From Komagataeibacter sp. FNDCF1 (GTDB lineage: Bacteria > Pseudomonadota > Alphaproteobacteria > Acetobacterales > Acetobacteraceae): a DNA stretch of 64,000 nucleotides. This document shows positions 37,395-48,489 of this stretch, piece after piece (within the stretch, counting starts at the first letter, position 1; each line of letters starts with the position of its first letter). The stretch covers positions 995,001-1,059,000 of the forward strand of contig NZ_JAIWOT010000001.1 of NCBI RefSeq assembly GCF_021295335.1, given 5' to 3'. The notes under the pieces are model-generated. The model worked only from the letters and a program-made list of their open reading frames with translations, did no database searches and was not told where the DNA came from. A program made the translations under genes and the position numbers.

Positions 37395-39240
37395 CATCCC
37401 GCGTGGCAGGAGGATGGGCCGCCGCCCGTGCCGCCGTATCAGGTGGCACGAAGCGGATGATGATGTCACCGGGCGCGGCTTCGGCGGGGATCGCATCCTC
37501 GGCGGAGCAGATCCAGATCGCGGTGCCCTTGCGGATGATCATGAACAGCATGGGCGGGCCTTCGAGCAGCTGCTCCTCCCCTGCCTCCTCGCTCATGACA
37601 TGGCTGGCGAAGCGCCATCCCTGGGCATAAAGCGAATCTATGAGGGAGAAATTCCATCCCGGTTCCCCCAGCACCTTGCCGCGTGAATCGCGGCTCAGCC
37701 CATGGTACAGGTCCAGCCGGGCGATGCCGGGACTGACCTGGAACACGCGCTGGCGCCCGAGATCGGGCGCCATGCGCGCGCAGACAAGACCGTTATAGAT
37801 GGAATCGGGGGTCGCGGCGATCAGGTAGTCCGCCGGGCGTTCCTCCAGGCTTTCCTGTCCCGCATCCGACAGCAGTTCGGCACGCAGGATCGGTACGCCC
37901 AGCTTCGCCGCCTTGTTCAGCGCAGGCGCATAGGTATCGACCAGCAGCACCGGCACGCCCTGTTCATGCACGGCGCGGGCCAGGTTGGTGGACCATGCAT
38001 TCGCACCCATTATGGCCAGTGCCGGTTCATCGGACAGGGTCAGCCGCAGGGCACGCGCAAGCGGCCGGAGCGAGAAGCCATGCAGGATCATGGTAGATGC
38101 GATCAGCGCGAACACGGCAGGCGTAATCAGGTTGGCGCCGGGATAGCCCGCTTCCCGCAGCTGGATCCCGACCACGCCCGCCACCGCTGCCGCCACGATG
38201 CCGCGCGGCGCGATCCAGCCCACGAACAGGCGTTCCTGCCATGACATGCTGGCCCCGATAGTGGACAGGAAGATGCCCAGTGGCCTGACCACGAACATGA
38301 TCGTGAACGTGAGCGCCATGATGGGCAGGGAAAGCTGGGCAAGCAACGTGCGCTGCAGGTCCGCCGTCAGCAGCACGAACAGGCAGGACACCACGATCAC
38401 GCCAAGCGATTCCTTGATGCGCTGCAGTTCCGACATGCCGGTCACATGCAGGTTCGCCAGCGCCATGCCGAACACGGTTGCCGCCATCAGGCCGGCCCCC
38501 TGCATGAGCAGGTTGCAGAATGCCGCAACCCCCATGGCAAAGGCCAGGATCATGGGTATGCGCAGGATTTCGGGCAGCAGGTCGCGCGCGGAAAGGAACT
38601 TGATCAGCAAGGCGGGAAAGACGCCACAGGCAATGGAAAACATGGTGGCGAACAGCAGGTGTGGCCCGATCTCGATGGCAGCCAGTGACATGCCCGACAG
38701 GTGCGAAGGCCGCAGCAGCAGGCATTCCAGTACAAGGGTGGCAAGGATGGCCGCGATCGGGTCATTGACAATCGCCTCCCACCGCAGGAAGGCCGCGACC
38801 CGTGGCCGCAGCTTGGTATGCCGGAGCAGCGGCAGCACCACCGTGGGGCCGGTCACCACCACGATTGCGCCAAACAGCCACGCCGTGCCCCACGGCAGGT
38901 GACCGACATAATGCGCCGCGATCGACCCCAGCAGCCAGTTGATGGGCAGCGCGGCCGCCGTCAGCCGCAGCACGCCCTCGCCCGATTCACGCCATTGCCG
39001 CAGGTCGAGCGCAAGCCCGCCCTCGAACACGATGAAGGCCACCGCCATGGAAACCAGCGGATGGAAATAGGGCCCGATCGCCGCCGCCGGATGCAGGATT
39101 CCCAGGCCCGGCCCGTAGATCAGCCCAAGGCTGAACAGCAGTACGATGGCAGGCAGCTTGAATCGCCACGCCACCCATTGGGCGGCGATTCCGCCGCCCA
39201 GCACGCACAGAATTCCTATGGCAAGGTTGGTTGCCTGCAT
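37381..39240 (-). CDS. Cation:proton antiporter (CPA family) with C-terminal nucleotide-binding-like domain
   Basis: A 619-residue membrane antiporter. About 12 hydrophobic segments fill residues 1-390, including the conserved FEGGLALDLR and VVTGPTVVLPLL with the ion-binding Asp in IVNDPIA. A cytosolic Rossmann-like domain follows (about 405-520, LAIMGANAWSTNLARAV, VLLVDTY). It probably exchanges Na+ or K+ for protons and supports pH homeostasis, useful in an acid-producing cell. Ion specificity cannot be told. It seems to be transcribed alone. Confidence 0.88.
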   Translation of the reverse strand: MQATNLAIGILCVLGGGIAAQWVAWRFKLPAIVLLFSLGLIYGPGLGILHPAAAIGPYFHPLVSMAVAFIVFEGGLALDLRQWRESGEGVLRLTAAALPINWLLGSIAAHYVGHLPWGTAWLFGAIVVVTGPTVVLPLLRHTKLRPRVAAFLRWEAIVNDPIAAILATLVLECLLLRPSHLSGMSLAAIEIGPHLLFATMFSIACGVFPALLIKFLSARDLLPEILRIPMILAFAMGVAAFCNLLMQGAGLMAATVFGMALANLHVTGMSELQRIKESLGVIVVSCLFVLLTADLQRTLLAQLSLPIMALTFTIMFVVRPLGIFLSTIGASMSWQERLFVGWIAPRGIVAAAVAGVVGIQLREAGYPGANLITPAVFALIASTMILHGFSLRPLARALRLTLSDEPALAIMGANAWSTNLARAVHEQGVPVLLVDTYAPALNKAAKLGVPILRAELLSDAGQESLEERPADYLIAATPDSIYNGLVCARMAPDLGRQRVFQVSPGIARLDLYHGLSRDSRGKVLGEPGWNFSLIDSLYAQGWRFASHVMSEEAGEEQLLEGPPMLFMIIRKGTAIWICSAEDAIPAEAAPGDIIIRFVPPDTAARAAAHPPATRDAIPA

Positions 39241-39344
39241 GCCCGTGTCCCGCGTTGTTGCAAACGCCCGCCCTGCCCGTGTGCCTGTGTCTCATTGGCG
39301 GGGCATGCGATCATGGCGCATGGATTTAGCTGATATCCTATATA

Positions 39345-40640
39345 TCAGCTATCGCGCTGCATGATGGCAGCAAAAAAACCATCGGTATGATGCTGGCGTG
39401 GTGTCAGGCTGACCTGTCCATCATTACTCAGGCCGAGGGGCAGGTCGTCGTGCACAGCGTCGGGCGTGACCAGCGAAAATGCGGGATTGCGCGCCAGGAA
39501 GGCTGCGATCTGGTCACCATTTTCCTCACGCAGTACGGAGCATGTGGCATAGACCATGCGCCCGCCGGGACGGACCAGGCTGGCCGCGCGATCCATGATT
39601 TCGGCCTGCTTGGCGGTCAGTTCCAGCAGGTCCTGCTCACGCAGGCGCAGGCGGGCATCGGGGTTGCGCCGCCATGTGCCGGTGCCCGTGCACGGCGCAT
39701 CGACCAGCACGCGGTCGAAGCTGCCGGCACGCCGCCGCGCCCAGCGGTCGCCCGCCACCAGCAGGTGACGCTCGGCATTGTGAACACCCGCGCGCCGCAG
39801 GCGGCGCACGGCCCCCTCCAGCCGGGGTTCGGATACATCGCACGCCACGATATGGCCGCGATTTTCCATGGTCATGGCCATGCCCAGGGTCTTGCCCGCA
39901 GCCCCTGCGCAGTAATCCAGCACGCGCATGCCAGGGCGTGCCCCCACGGCCGCCACGACAAGCTGGCTGCCTTCATCCTGTATCTCGACCAGTCCGTTGC
40001 GGAAGGCGGTGCTGGACGTGACCGGCTGGCGCCCCGCCACGCGCAGCCCCCAGGGGGAAAGCGTCGTCTCCTCCGCCCGTATGCCATCGCCATCCAGCGC
40101 CACGCGCGCGCCGGCACGATCGGACCTGAGCAGGTTTACCCGCAGGTCCAGCGTGGCTTCTCCCTCCATGGCGGCCAGTTCGGCTTCCAGCCCGTCACCA
40201 AACGTGCGCTCCAGCCGGGGCAGCAGCCAGTCCGGCACTTCCAGCCGGACCGCGCGCGGCATGTCGGCATGCGCCAGCGCCTGACCGCGCAGCCGGTCAT
40301 AAAGCGCGCTTTCATGCCCGATCAGCCCCAGCGGAGCATACCGCCCGCCGGTAAACAGTTCGCGCGGGTTTTCCCGGCTGTCAGGTTCCAGCGCCATCAT
40401 GGCCAGAACCAGCGTGCGCGGCGTGACCTGCCCGCCTGCGCGTTCGATCCACCAGTGCAGCCTGCGCCAGTGGCGCAGCACGCGCCATATGCGTGCCGAT
40501 ATGGCGCGGCGGTCGCCCCCGCCAATATAGCGCCGTTCGCGGAAGAAGGCGTTGGCCAGCGCATCGGCAGGCCGCCGTGGCGTTGCCTCCATTGCGGCAA
40601 GCAGGTCAATGGCGGCGGAAAGCCGTGCGCTGGGTGTCAT
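39345..40640 (-). CDS. RsmB/NOP-family rRNA (cytosine-5) methyltransferase
   Basis: A SAM-dependent RNA m5C methyltransferase of 431 residues, similar to RsmB (16S C967). An N-terminal NusB-like helical region is followed by the catalytic domain: motif I DYCAGAAGKTLGMA, motif IV VDAPCTGTGTWRR, and the catalytic cysteine in ATCSVLREENGDQ. The two-cysteine arrangement is complete. It follows guaB by 36 bases in the same direction, a usual pairing in acetic acid bacteria. The exact target base is not certain. Confidence 0.88.
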   Translation of the reverse strand: MTPSARLSAAIDLLAAMEATPRRPADALANAFFRERRYIGGGDRRAISARIWRVLRHWRRLHWWIERAGGQVTPRTLVLAMMALEPDSRENPRELFTGGRYAPLGLIGHESALYDRLRGQALAHADMPRAVRLEVPDWLLPRLERTFGDGLEAELAAMEGEATLDLRVNLLRSDRAGARVALDGDGIRAEETTLSPWGLRVAGRQPVTSSTAFRNGLVEIQDEGSQLVVAAVGARPGMRVLDYCAGAAGKTLGMAMTMENRGHIVACDVSEPRLEGAVRRLRRAGVHNAERHLLVAGDRWARRRAGSFDRVLVDAPCTGTGTWRRNPDARLRLREQDLLELTAKQAEIMDRAASLVRPGGRMVYATCSVLREENGDQIAAFLARNPAFSLVTPDAVHDDLPLGLSNDGQVSLTPRQHHTDGFFAAIMQRDS

Positions 40641-40676
40641 GAATTATGGAACCGTTACTGTGGAAAACCGGCAGGG

Positions 40677-42194
<1,518 letters not shown>

Positions 42195-42339
42195 TCAGCG
42201 GATGGCGGCTTCCCCGCGCCTCGGGTCACCGACCGTTGGCGCTCCCTCTTAGGGGGCTGCGCGCCTGCTGGCAAGCCTTACGCGCGGGGATGGCGTGCTT
42301 TCTTGCATGAATGACGCAAAAATACCCCATCCCTGAAAA

Positions 42340-42427
42340 GCGCATGAAGGTTTTCGGGTACCGCCCTTTTCAAAAGGCGGTGTTGTTCGAAGCTTCATGC
42401 GGAAGGCCCCACCAGAAACCTTTGTTA
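42340..42427 (+). repeat. Intergenic palindromic element, copy C (diverged)
   Basis: The most diverged of the four copies. The core hairpin is kept (ACCGCCCTTTTCAAAAGGCGGT), the outer arms (GCATGAAGG with CTTCATGC) have changed but still pair, and the ACCAGAAACCTTTGTTA end matches the family end. It lies downstream of the MBL-fold gene and upstream of guaB. Changes that keep the stem suggest that the structure matters. Confidence 0.6.
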
Positions 42428-42450
42428 TCTAATTATTTAAAAACAGTCTT

Positions 42451-43236
42451 TTACACATGCAGGCGCAGGCCATCATAAGCAGCCTCCACGCCTTCGGGCA
42501 GGTTGGCCTGCATCCAGCCCCAGTCCATGTCCGGCCCCATATGGGTCAGCACGGTGCGGCGGGGCTGTATGATCCTGCGCCAGCGCAGCACCTGCGCCAG
42601 CCACCCGTGGGAGGGATGGACATCACGCTGGAAGCAGCCGACCACCCACGTATCCACCCCGCGCAGCGTATCAAGGGCCGCGTCACCCAGTTCGGCCACG
42701 TCGGTGCAGTAGGCCATGGGCCCCACCCGCAGGCCCATGGTTTCGGTCCGGCCATGCTGCTGCACGAACAGGTCCACCTCCATCCCCGCGATAACCTGCC
42801 TGGATGGCAGGGGGACGGGATGGACATCCAGCACGGGGCGGTAGATGTGCGGCGGTGTCCAGGGGCGAAAGGCATAATCAAACCGGCACGCCAGTTCATC
42901 CAGCACCGGCTGCGTGCCATAGACCGGCAGCGGCGCGCGGGTGATGCGGTTGATGGAGCGCAGTTCGTCCAGACCCGCGATATGGTCGGCATGGGCGTGG
43001 GTATAGATCACGGCATCCACCACGCTCACATGCCGGGCCAGCAGCTGCGTACGCAGGTCCGGCCCGGTATCGACCAGCAGCCTGCGGCCCGGCCCGTCGC
43101 TTATGATGACGGAGGAACGCGTCCGGCGGTTGCGTGGCTCCGCCGGGTCGCACATGCCCCAGTCCCCTGCCCCGTCCGCGCCACCGATCATGGGCACGCC
43201 AGCCGAACCGGCGCAGCCAAGGATGATCATCTCCAT
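42451..43236 (-). CDS. MBL-fold metallohydrolase (PhnP-like)
   Basis: A metallo-beta-lactamase-fold hydrolase of 261 residues. The metal motif is YTHAHADHIAGLDEL, with further ligands in YCTDVAEL and the final VLTHMGPDMD. The Cys-containing early part (CDPAEPRNRRTRSS) resembles PhnP-type phosphodiesterases. It is the last gene of the leftward tmk-holB-metG-tatD operon, five bases after tatD. This position is conserved in many alphaproteobacteria but the substrate is unknown. Confidence 0.85.
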   Translation of the reverse strand: MEMIILGCAGSAGVPMIGGADGAGDWGMCDPAEPRNRRTRSSVIISDGPGRRLLVDTGPDLRTQLLARHVSVVDAVIYTHAHADHIAGLDELRSINRITRAPLPVYGTQPVLDELACRFDYAFRPWTPPHIYRPVLDVHPVPLPSRQVIAGMEVDLFVQQHGRTETMGLRVGPMAYCTDVAELGDAALDTLRGVDTWVVGCFQRDVHPSHGWLAQVLRWRRIIQPRRTVLTHMGPDMDWGWMQANLPEGVEAAYDGLRLHV

Positions 43237-43241
43237 GCCGG

Positions 43242-44039
43242 TCAGACCGCCTGGCTGAACAGGCGGCTGAAGTTGCGGGTGGTCATCTCGGCAAAGGCCG
43301 CATCCTCCATCCCGCGCAGTTCGGCCAGCACACGGGCGGTATAGGCCACGTAACCCGGTTCGTTGCGCTTGCCACGCCGGGGTACGGGGGCAAGATAGGG
43401 GGAATCCGTCTCGACCAGCAGGCGATCGGCCGGCACGTCCTTCGCCACGTCGCGCACCGACTGCGCGCGGCTGAACGTGGCAATACCCGAGAAGCTGATA
43501 TACCCCCCCAGTTCCAGCGCACCACGCGCAAGCTCCGGCCCGGAGGAAAAGCAGTGGATCAGGAACGGGAATGCCCCGCCGCTCTGCGTCTCGTCACGCA
43601 GGATGGCCAGCATGTCGTCATCGGCTTCCCGCGTATGGATCACCAGCGGCAGGCCGGTGCGGCGCGCGGCATCGATATGCACGCGGAAGCTCTCCTGCTG
43701 GGCGGGCCGGATTTCGGGCTGACCATGGAAGTAGTCCAGCCCGCTTTCACCAATGCCCACCACGCGCGGGTCATCGGCCAGCGCCATGAGTTCCGTAGCC
43801 TCGGGCAGCGTTTCCTCATCCACATGGTCTGGATGGGTGCCGATGGTGCACCAGACCCGCAGGTCCGGCGTATCCAGTTCTGCCAGCTTCTTCTGCTGGT
43901 CCGCACGCGACAGCCTTGTGCCGATGGTCACCATGCCGTCCACCCCCGCCTGCCGCGTGCGGGCCAGGATTTCGGGCATTTCCTCATCGGAGAAATGATC
44001 CAGATGACAGTGGGAATCGGTCAGTCCCAGGCGGGTCAT
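43242..44039 (-). CDS. tatD: TatD-family deoxyribonuclease
   Basis: A TIM-barrel metal-dependent hydrolase of 265 residues. Ligands are visible in TDSHCHLDHF, GIGESGLDY, VIHTREA, IHCFSS and VETDSPYLAP, all as in TatD/YcfH 3'-5' DNases. The start overlaps the metG stop (ATGA), so translation is coupled. A role in DNA repair or turnover is inferred from the family. Confidence 0.92.
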   Translation of the reverse strand: MTRLGLTDSHCHLDHFSDEEMPEILARTRQAGVDGMVTIGTRLSRADQQKKLAELDTPDLRVWCTIGTHPDHVDEETLPEATELMALADDPRVVGIGESGLDYFHGQPEIRPAQQESFRVHIDAARRTGLPLVIHTREADDDMLAILRDETQSGGAFPFLIHCFSSGPELARGALELGGYISFSGIATFSRAQSVRDVAKDVPADRLLVETDSPYLAPVPRRGKRNEPGYVAYTARVLAELRGMEDAAFAEMTTRNFSRLFSQAV

Positions 44040-45574
44040 GAAGCCTCCGGTTCGACGTAACGGGGGAAGATACCCTGTGGGGCGGGCAGTTCACGGCCTG
44101 CGGGCAGCGGCGTGCCGAGCGATGCGAAATCCCGCTCGCCCGGTTCCACGCCAAGCTGGGTCAGCATCCTGTCCATGCTGCCGGGCATGTAGGGCTGGAG
44201 CACGGTGGCGATGATGCGCAGCGCATCAGCCAGCACACGCAGCACGTCGCCCATGCGGGCGGCATCGGTCTTTTTCAGCTTCCACGGGGCCTGATGGTCG
44301 ATATAGGCGTTGCAGGCGCGGATGACCTTCCATACCTCCTCCAGCGCATCGGTCAGGGCCTGGCGGTCGATCTGCTCATGCATGATCTGTGGCAGCAGGC
44401 CTGCGGGGGCAAGCAACGCCATATCCTCCGCCGTGCGGGTCCCCTGCGCCGGCAGCCTGCCTTCGCAGTTGCGCGCGATCTGGGAAAGCGTGCGCTGGGC
44501 AAGGTTGCCAAGGTCATTGGCCAGTTCGACATTCATGCGCGAGATGATGGCGCGCCTGCTGAGGTCGCTGTCTCCGCCAAAGGGCATCTCGCGCATCAGG
44601 AAGAAGCGGATCGGGTCAAGGCCGAAGGTCTCCACCAGGTCACGCGGGTCCACCACGTTGCCCAGCGACTTGCTCATCTTCTGCCCCTCGATGGTCCACC
44701 AGCCATGCGCGAACACACGGTCAGGCAGTTCCACCCCCGCCCCCATCAGCAGCGCGGGCCAGTAGATGGCGTGGAAGCGCAGGATGTCCTTGCCCACCAG
44801 ATGCAGGTTGGCAGGCCAGAAATCATGGCGCGGGGCCGTCCGGTCCGGGTAGCCGATGGCGGAGAGATAGTTGGCCAGCGCGTCCACCCACACATACATC
44901 ACATGCTTCGGGTCGCCCGGCACGGGAATGCCCCAGTTGAAGCTGGTGCGGCTGATCGACAGGTCACGCAGCCCCTGACGCACGAAGCTTGCGACCTCGT
45001 TACGGCGGCTGTGGGGTTCAATGAAGCCGGGGCGGCTTTCATACAGTTCCAGCAGTCTGTCACCGAATTTGGACAGGCTGAAGAAGTAGGATGGCTCCTT
45101 CACCCATTCCACGGCCGCACCCGTGGGGGCAACCTTCTTCCCGTCCGGCCCGTCAACCAGTTCTTCCTCGCCATAGAAGCACTCGTCCCGCGTGGCGTAC
45201 CAGCCTTCGTATGCGCCGAGGTAGATGTGACCATTTTCCTCCAGCTTCTTCCACAGTGCTTGTGCGCCCTGCACATGACGCGGCTCGGTCGTGCGGATGA
45301 AGTCATCGTAGGAGATGGCCATCTTGTCGTACATGTCACGGAAATCGGCCGCGACCCTGTCAGCAAGGGCAACGGGCGTCACGCCCGCGGCCTGGGCCGC
45401 CTGCTCCACCTTCTGCCCGTGCTCGTCCGTTCCGGTCAGGAAGAAGACATCAAATCCCGCCAGCCGCTTGAAGCGTGCGATCACATCCGCCGCAACGGAT
45501 GTATAGGCGTGGCCGATATGCGGCGCCCCATTCACGTAATAGATCGGTGTTGTGACGTAGTAGCGCCGTGTCAT
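44036..45574 (-). CDS. metG: MetG, methionyl-tRNA synthetase
   Basis: Class I aminoacyl-tRNA synthetase, 512 residues. The HIGH motif is PHIGHAYT (residues 18-25) and KMSKS is intact (GQKMSKSLGN, near residue 298). The connecting region lacks a four-cysteine zinc knuckle and there is no C-terminal EMAPII-like tRNA-binding domain, so this is the short form. The start overlaps the holB stop by four bases. Confidence 0.95.
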   Translation of the reverse strand: MTRRYYVTTPIYYVNGAPHIGHAYTSVAADVIARFKRLAGFDVFFLTGTDEHGQKVEQAAQAAGVTPVALADRVAADFRDMYDKMAISYDDFIRTTEPRHVQGAQALWKKLEENGHIYLGAYEGWYATRDECFYGEEELVDGPDGKKVAPTGAAVEWVKEPSYFFSLSKFGDRLLELYESRPGFIEPHSRRNEVASFVRQGLRDLSISRTSFNWGIPVPGDPKHVMYVWVDALANYLSAIGYPDRTAPRHDFWPANLHLVGKDILRFHAIYWPALLMGAGVELPDRVFAHGWWTIEGQKMSKSLGNVVDPRDLVETFGLDPIRFFLMREMPFGGDSDLSRRAIISRMNVELANDLGNLAQRTLSQIARNCEGRLPAQGTRTAEDMALLAPAGLLPQIMHEQIDRQALTDALEEVWKVIRACNAYIDHQAPWKLKKTDAARMGDVLRVLADALRIIATVLQPYMPGSMDRMLTQLGVEPGERDFASLGTPLPAGRELPAPQGIFPRYVEPEAS

Positions 45575-46560
45575 GTTTCACTCACCCGCGCAAGCGCCAT
45601 AAGCAGCGCCTGCTGTTTGTCCAGATTGAATTGTTCGGTCTCCGCGCGCAGGCGCGCCATGTCCTGCCACAGCAGGGCCAGGCGGGCGGGGCGCAGGTCA
45701 CCGTCACGCGGCGTGGCCGTGTTGCGGGCCAGGTCGCGTGCCCTGCCAGATATGGCATCGCAGAGCAGATCGAAAAAGACGGAAAAGCCATTTTCCTCCG
45801 CCAGCACCCGTGCGGCCGTCTCGTAATCCGCGGCGGCGCCCCCGTGCCCCGCCATGACCTGCCCCACCAGTCCGGCCAGTTGCGCCCCGCCTTCATGCAG
45901 CAGGTCCAGCGCCCTGCCCGGCGCCCCATGGGCCAGCGGCACGATGGCGTCCAGCCTGTCTGGCGGCGGGGCGTCGGGCATGGCGGACAGTACGGCACGC
46001 ATGGCGGCATCATCCAGCGGGGTCAGGTTCAGCACCCGGCAGCGGCTGCGTATGGTGGGCAGCAGGCGGCCGGGCATGGCGGCGGTCAGGATCAGGATCG
46101 CGCGCTCGGGCGGTTCCTCCAGTATCTTGAGAATGGCGTTGGCCGCCGTGCGGTTCATGTAATCCGCGCCATCCACGATCACCACGCGCCAGCCACCTTC
46201 CGCCGCCGTGCGGTGCAGGAAGGTGCCGATGGGCCGGATGTCATCGGCCACGATCTCGCGCCGCAATGCCGGGCTGCCGCCCTTTCCACCTTTTTTACGG
46301 CCCTTTTCGTTCACGCCACGGGCAATGACCAGCAGGTCGGCATGGGTGCCCATGCTGACCCGCCGGCCAACGGGGCTGCCATGGTCCTCCGCCCCCAGCA
46401 GGGTGCGCGCCATCATGAAGGCCATCGTGGCCTTGCCAATCCCCTCCGGCCCGGTCAGCAGCCAGGCATGGTGCAGCCTGCCGGTACGGATGACGGACAG
46501 GAATTCCGACCAGGCCCCGTCATGCCCCACAAGCCTGCGGCAGGTGCGCGGGTCATCCAT
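45571..46560 (-). CDS. holB: HolB, DNA polymerase III delta' subunit
   Basis: Clamp-loader subunit of 329 residues. The P-loop-like segment is LTGPEGIGKAT (residues 35-45) and the Walker B region is VVIVDGADYMN. The sensor-type region ILKILEEPPERAILILT is typical of delta'. The open frame extends to 46770, but that part lies over tmk; ATG 46560 starts eight bases inside the tmk end. It sits between tmk and metG, the usual alphaproteobacterial order. Confidence 0.9.
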   Translation of the reverse strand: MDDPRTCRRLVGHDGAWSEFLSVIRTGRLHHAWLLTGPEGIGKATMAFMMARTLLGAEDHGSPVGRRVSMGTHADLLVIARGVNEKGRKKGGKGGSPALRREIVADDIRPIGTFLHRTAAEGGWRVVIVDGADYMNRTAANAILKILEEPPERAILILTAAMPGRLLPTIRSRCRVLNLTPLDDAAMRAVLSAMPDAPPPDRLDAIVPLAHGAPGRALDLLHEGGAQLAGLVGQVMAGHGGAAADYETAARVLAEENGFSVFFDLLCDAISGRARDLARNTATPRDGDLRPARLALLWQDMARLRAETEQFNLDKQQALLMALARVSET

Positions 46561-47200
46561 CGGCACGCAGGCCCGCCAAGCGGGGCGCCAGTGCGGCGCG
46601 GATGGCCTGCTGCACGCTGTCGGTATCGCCACTGGCGTCAATGCGGTGGCAGCGTGCGTCATCACGGCGGGCGATTGCATCGAACCCCGCCGCCACACGG
46701 GCGTGGAATCCGATGTCCTCCGCCTCATAACGGTCGGCGCGGGCATTGCCGCGCTGGCGCAGGCGGGCATGGGCCACGTCGGGAGGCACGTGCAGCACGA
46801 GGGTCAGGTCAGGCCGGACAGGCATGAGCGCGCGCAGGCGGGCGATCATGTCCAGCAGGACGGGGTCACCATGCCCCTGTCCATAACCCTGATAGGCTTC
46901 GGTCGAGTCGGAAAAGCGGTCACAGATCACGATGCGCCCCTGTGCCAGCGCGGGCTGGATGCTGCGTTCCACATGATCGGTACGGGCGGCGAAATGGGCC
47001 AGCACCTCTGCCCGGGCGGACAGGTCATGGCCACCGAACAGCAGGAAATCCCGCAGGGCTTCCGCCCCCGGCGTGCCACCCGGCTCCCGCGTCAGGTCCA
47101 CATCATGGCCGCAGGCCCGCAGGTGATCGGCCAGCAGCCCGGCCTGCGTGGACTTGCCGGCCCCCTCGCCCCCTTCAAGCGTGATGAACAGGCCCGCCAT
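46553..47200 (-). CDS. tmk: Tmk, thymidylate kinase
   Basis: Phosphorylates dTMP to dTDP. The 215-residue enzyme has the P-loop LEGGEGAGKS (residues 8-17), TREPGGTPGAEALR, the DR(F)S-type motif ICDRFSDSTEAYQGYG and an Arg-rich lid (RQRGNARADRYE). It starts three bases after the dacC stop and overlaps holB by eight bases, so it belongs to a tightly packed operon. Confidence 0.94.
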   Translation of the reverse strand: MAGLFITLEGGEGAGKSTQAGLLADHLRACGHDVDLTREPGGTPGAEALRDFLLFGGHDLSARAEVLAHFAARTDHVERSIQPALAQGRIVICDRFSDSTEAYQGYGQGHGDPVLLDMIARLRALMPVRPDLTLVLHVPPDVAHARLRQRGNARADRYEAEDIGFHARVAAGFDAIARRDDARCHRIDASGDTDSVQQAIRAALAPRLAGLRADG

Positions 47201-47203
47201 GGC

Positions 47204-48424
47204 CTAGCCGTGTCCCAGCTTGCGGCCCAGTGCCGCCGAAGCCCTGCCCACCAGCCCCAGCCGGCCAACGGCGGCCCCCGCGACAAGCGGGATGCGGATA
47301 TCGGCCAGGCCGGTATTGGCAATGACCATTTCCCCCAGTTGCTGCCCGGCCAGGACAGGGGCGGGCACGGGGCTTGCGTATTCCATGCTGACATGCACCC
47401 GGTTCTGCCAGCCATGGGGCAGCGTGAGCGTGACATCCCGCGTTGCGACCAGCGGCACGGTGGGCGCCTGCCCCAGCCATACGGGCGCGTTGTCCACCAC
47501 CGCGCCATCATGGATGATGGTCGTGTTCTCGAAATTGACAAACGACCATTCGAACAGCCGCTCGCCTTCCTGCGCGCGGGCGTTGCTGCTGGGCAGGCCA
47601 TTGACGGCCATGATCACGCGGTTGCCACCCCGCTCGGCGCTGGCGCACAGGCCGAAGCCACCCGCATCGGTATGGCCGGTCTTGAGACCGTCGGCCACGC
47701 CACGCACCACCAGCGCGTTGCGGTTCTCCTGCGATATCTTGTTGTAGCGGAAGCTCTTTTCCGAAAAGAAATGGTAGTAATCCGGAAAATCGTGGATCAG
47801 GTGCATGGCGATGGTCGTCACGTCGCGCGCGGACATGTAATGCCCGTCCATCGGCCAGCCGGTGGCGTTCAGGAAATGCGAGTTGGTCATGCCAAGTTCG
47901 GCGGCCTTGGCGTTCATCAGGCCGACAAACTGGTCTTCCGACCCGGCAACGCCCTCGGCCAGTACGATGCAGGCATCATTGCCGGACTGGATCACCATGC
48001 CCTGGATCAGGTCGGACACGGCCACCGCACCATCGAGCGGCACGAACATTTTCGAACCCTGCATCCGCCATGCCTTTTCACTGACCGGCAGCGTCTGTTC
48101 CAGTGTCAGCCTGCCCGCGCGCAGCATGCCGAACACGATGTAGGCCGTCATCATCTTGGTCAGCGACGAAGGGGGCATCCGCTCATCGGCTGCCTTTTCC
48201 AGCATCACGGCCCCCGTGGTATAATCCACGATGCACGCCCAGCGTGCGATGGTATCGATCGGACCGATCAGGCTGTTGGCCGGCGCGGAGGGCACGACAG
48301 GGGCTGCCGCCGCATCAGCCGCCGCGGGTGCCGCGCGGCGACGGCGGGCCACGGGTGCTGCAAGCGCCGTGGAGGATACAAGAAGGCTGGTTGCCCCAGC
48401 CAGAAGGAAACGTCGGGTGTGCAT
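47204..48424 (-). CDS. dacC: D-alanyl-D-alanine carboxypeptidase (penicillin-binding protein 5/6 type)
   Basis: A serine-type DD-carboxypeptidase trimming peptidoglycan pentapeptides. The three class motifs are Ser87-x-x-Lys90 (PSSLTKMM), Ser147-Gly-Asn149 and Lys248-Thr-Gly250. ATG 48424 starts a signal peptide (RRFLLAGATSLLVSSTALA) and follows AAGGATG. An Ala/Arg-rich linker comes before the catalytic domain, and a PBP5-like C-terminal beta domain follows. The symbol dacC is one of several used for this family. Confidence 0.92.
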   Translation of the reverse strand: MHTRRFLLAGATSLLVSSTALAAPVARRRRAAPAAADAAAAPVVPSAPANSLIGPIDTIARWACIVDYTTGAVMLEKAADERMPPSSLTKMMTAYIVFGMLRAGRLTLEQTLPVSEKAWRMQGSKMFVPLDGAVAVSDLIQGMVIQSGNDACIVLAEGVAGSEDQFVGLMNAKAAELGMTNSHFLNATGWPMDGHYMSARDVTTIAMHLIHDFPDYYHFFSEKSFRYNKISQENRNALVVRGVADGLKTGHTDAGGFGLCASAERGGNRVIMAVNGLPSSNARAQEGERLFEWSFVNFENTTIIHDGAVVDNAPVWLGQAPTVPLVATRDVTLTLPHGWQNRVHVSMEYASPVPAPVLAGQQLGEMVIANTGLADIRIPLVAGAAVGRLGLVGRASAALGRKLGHG

Positions 48425-48489
48425 TGCATCCTTGGTCCGGTAGGTACCGGCCGGGCAGGCGCGCCCGGCTGGCGTGACAGGGTGGTCCG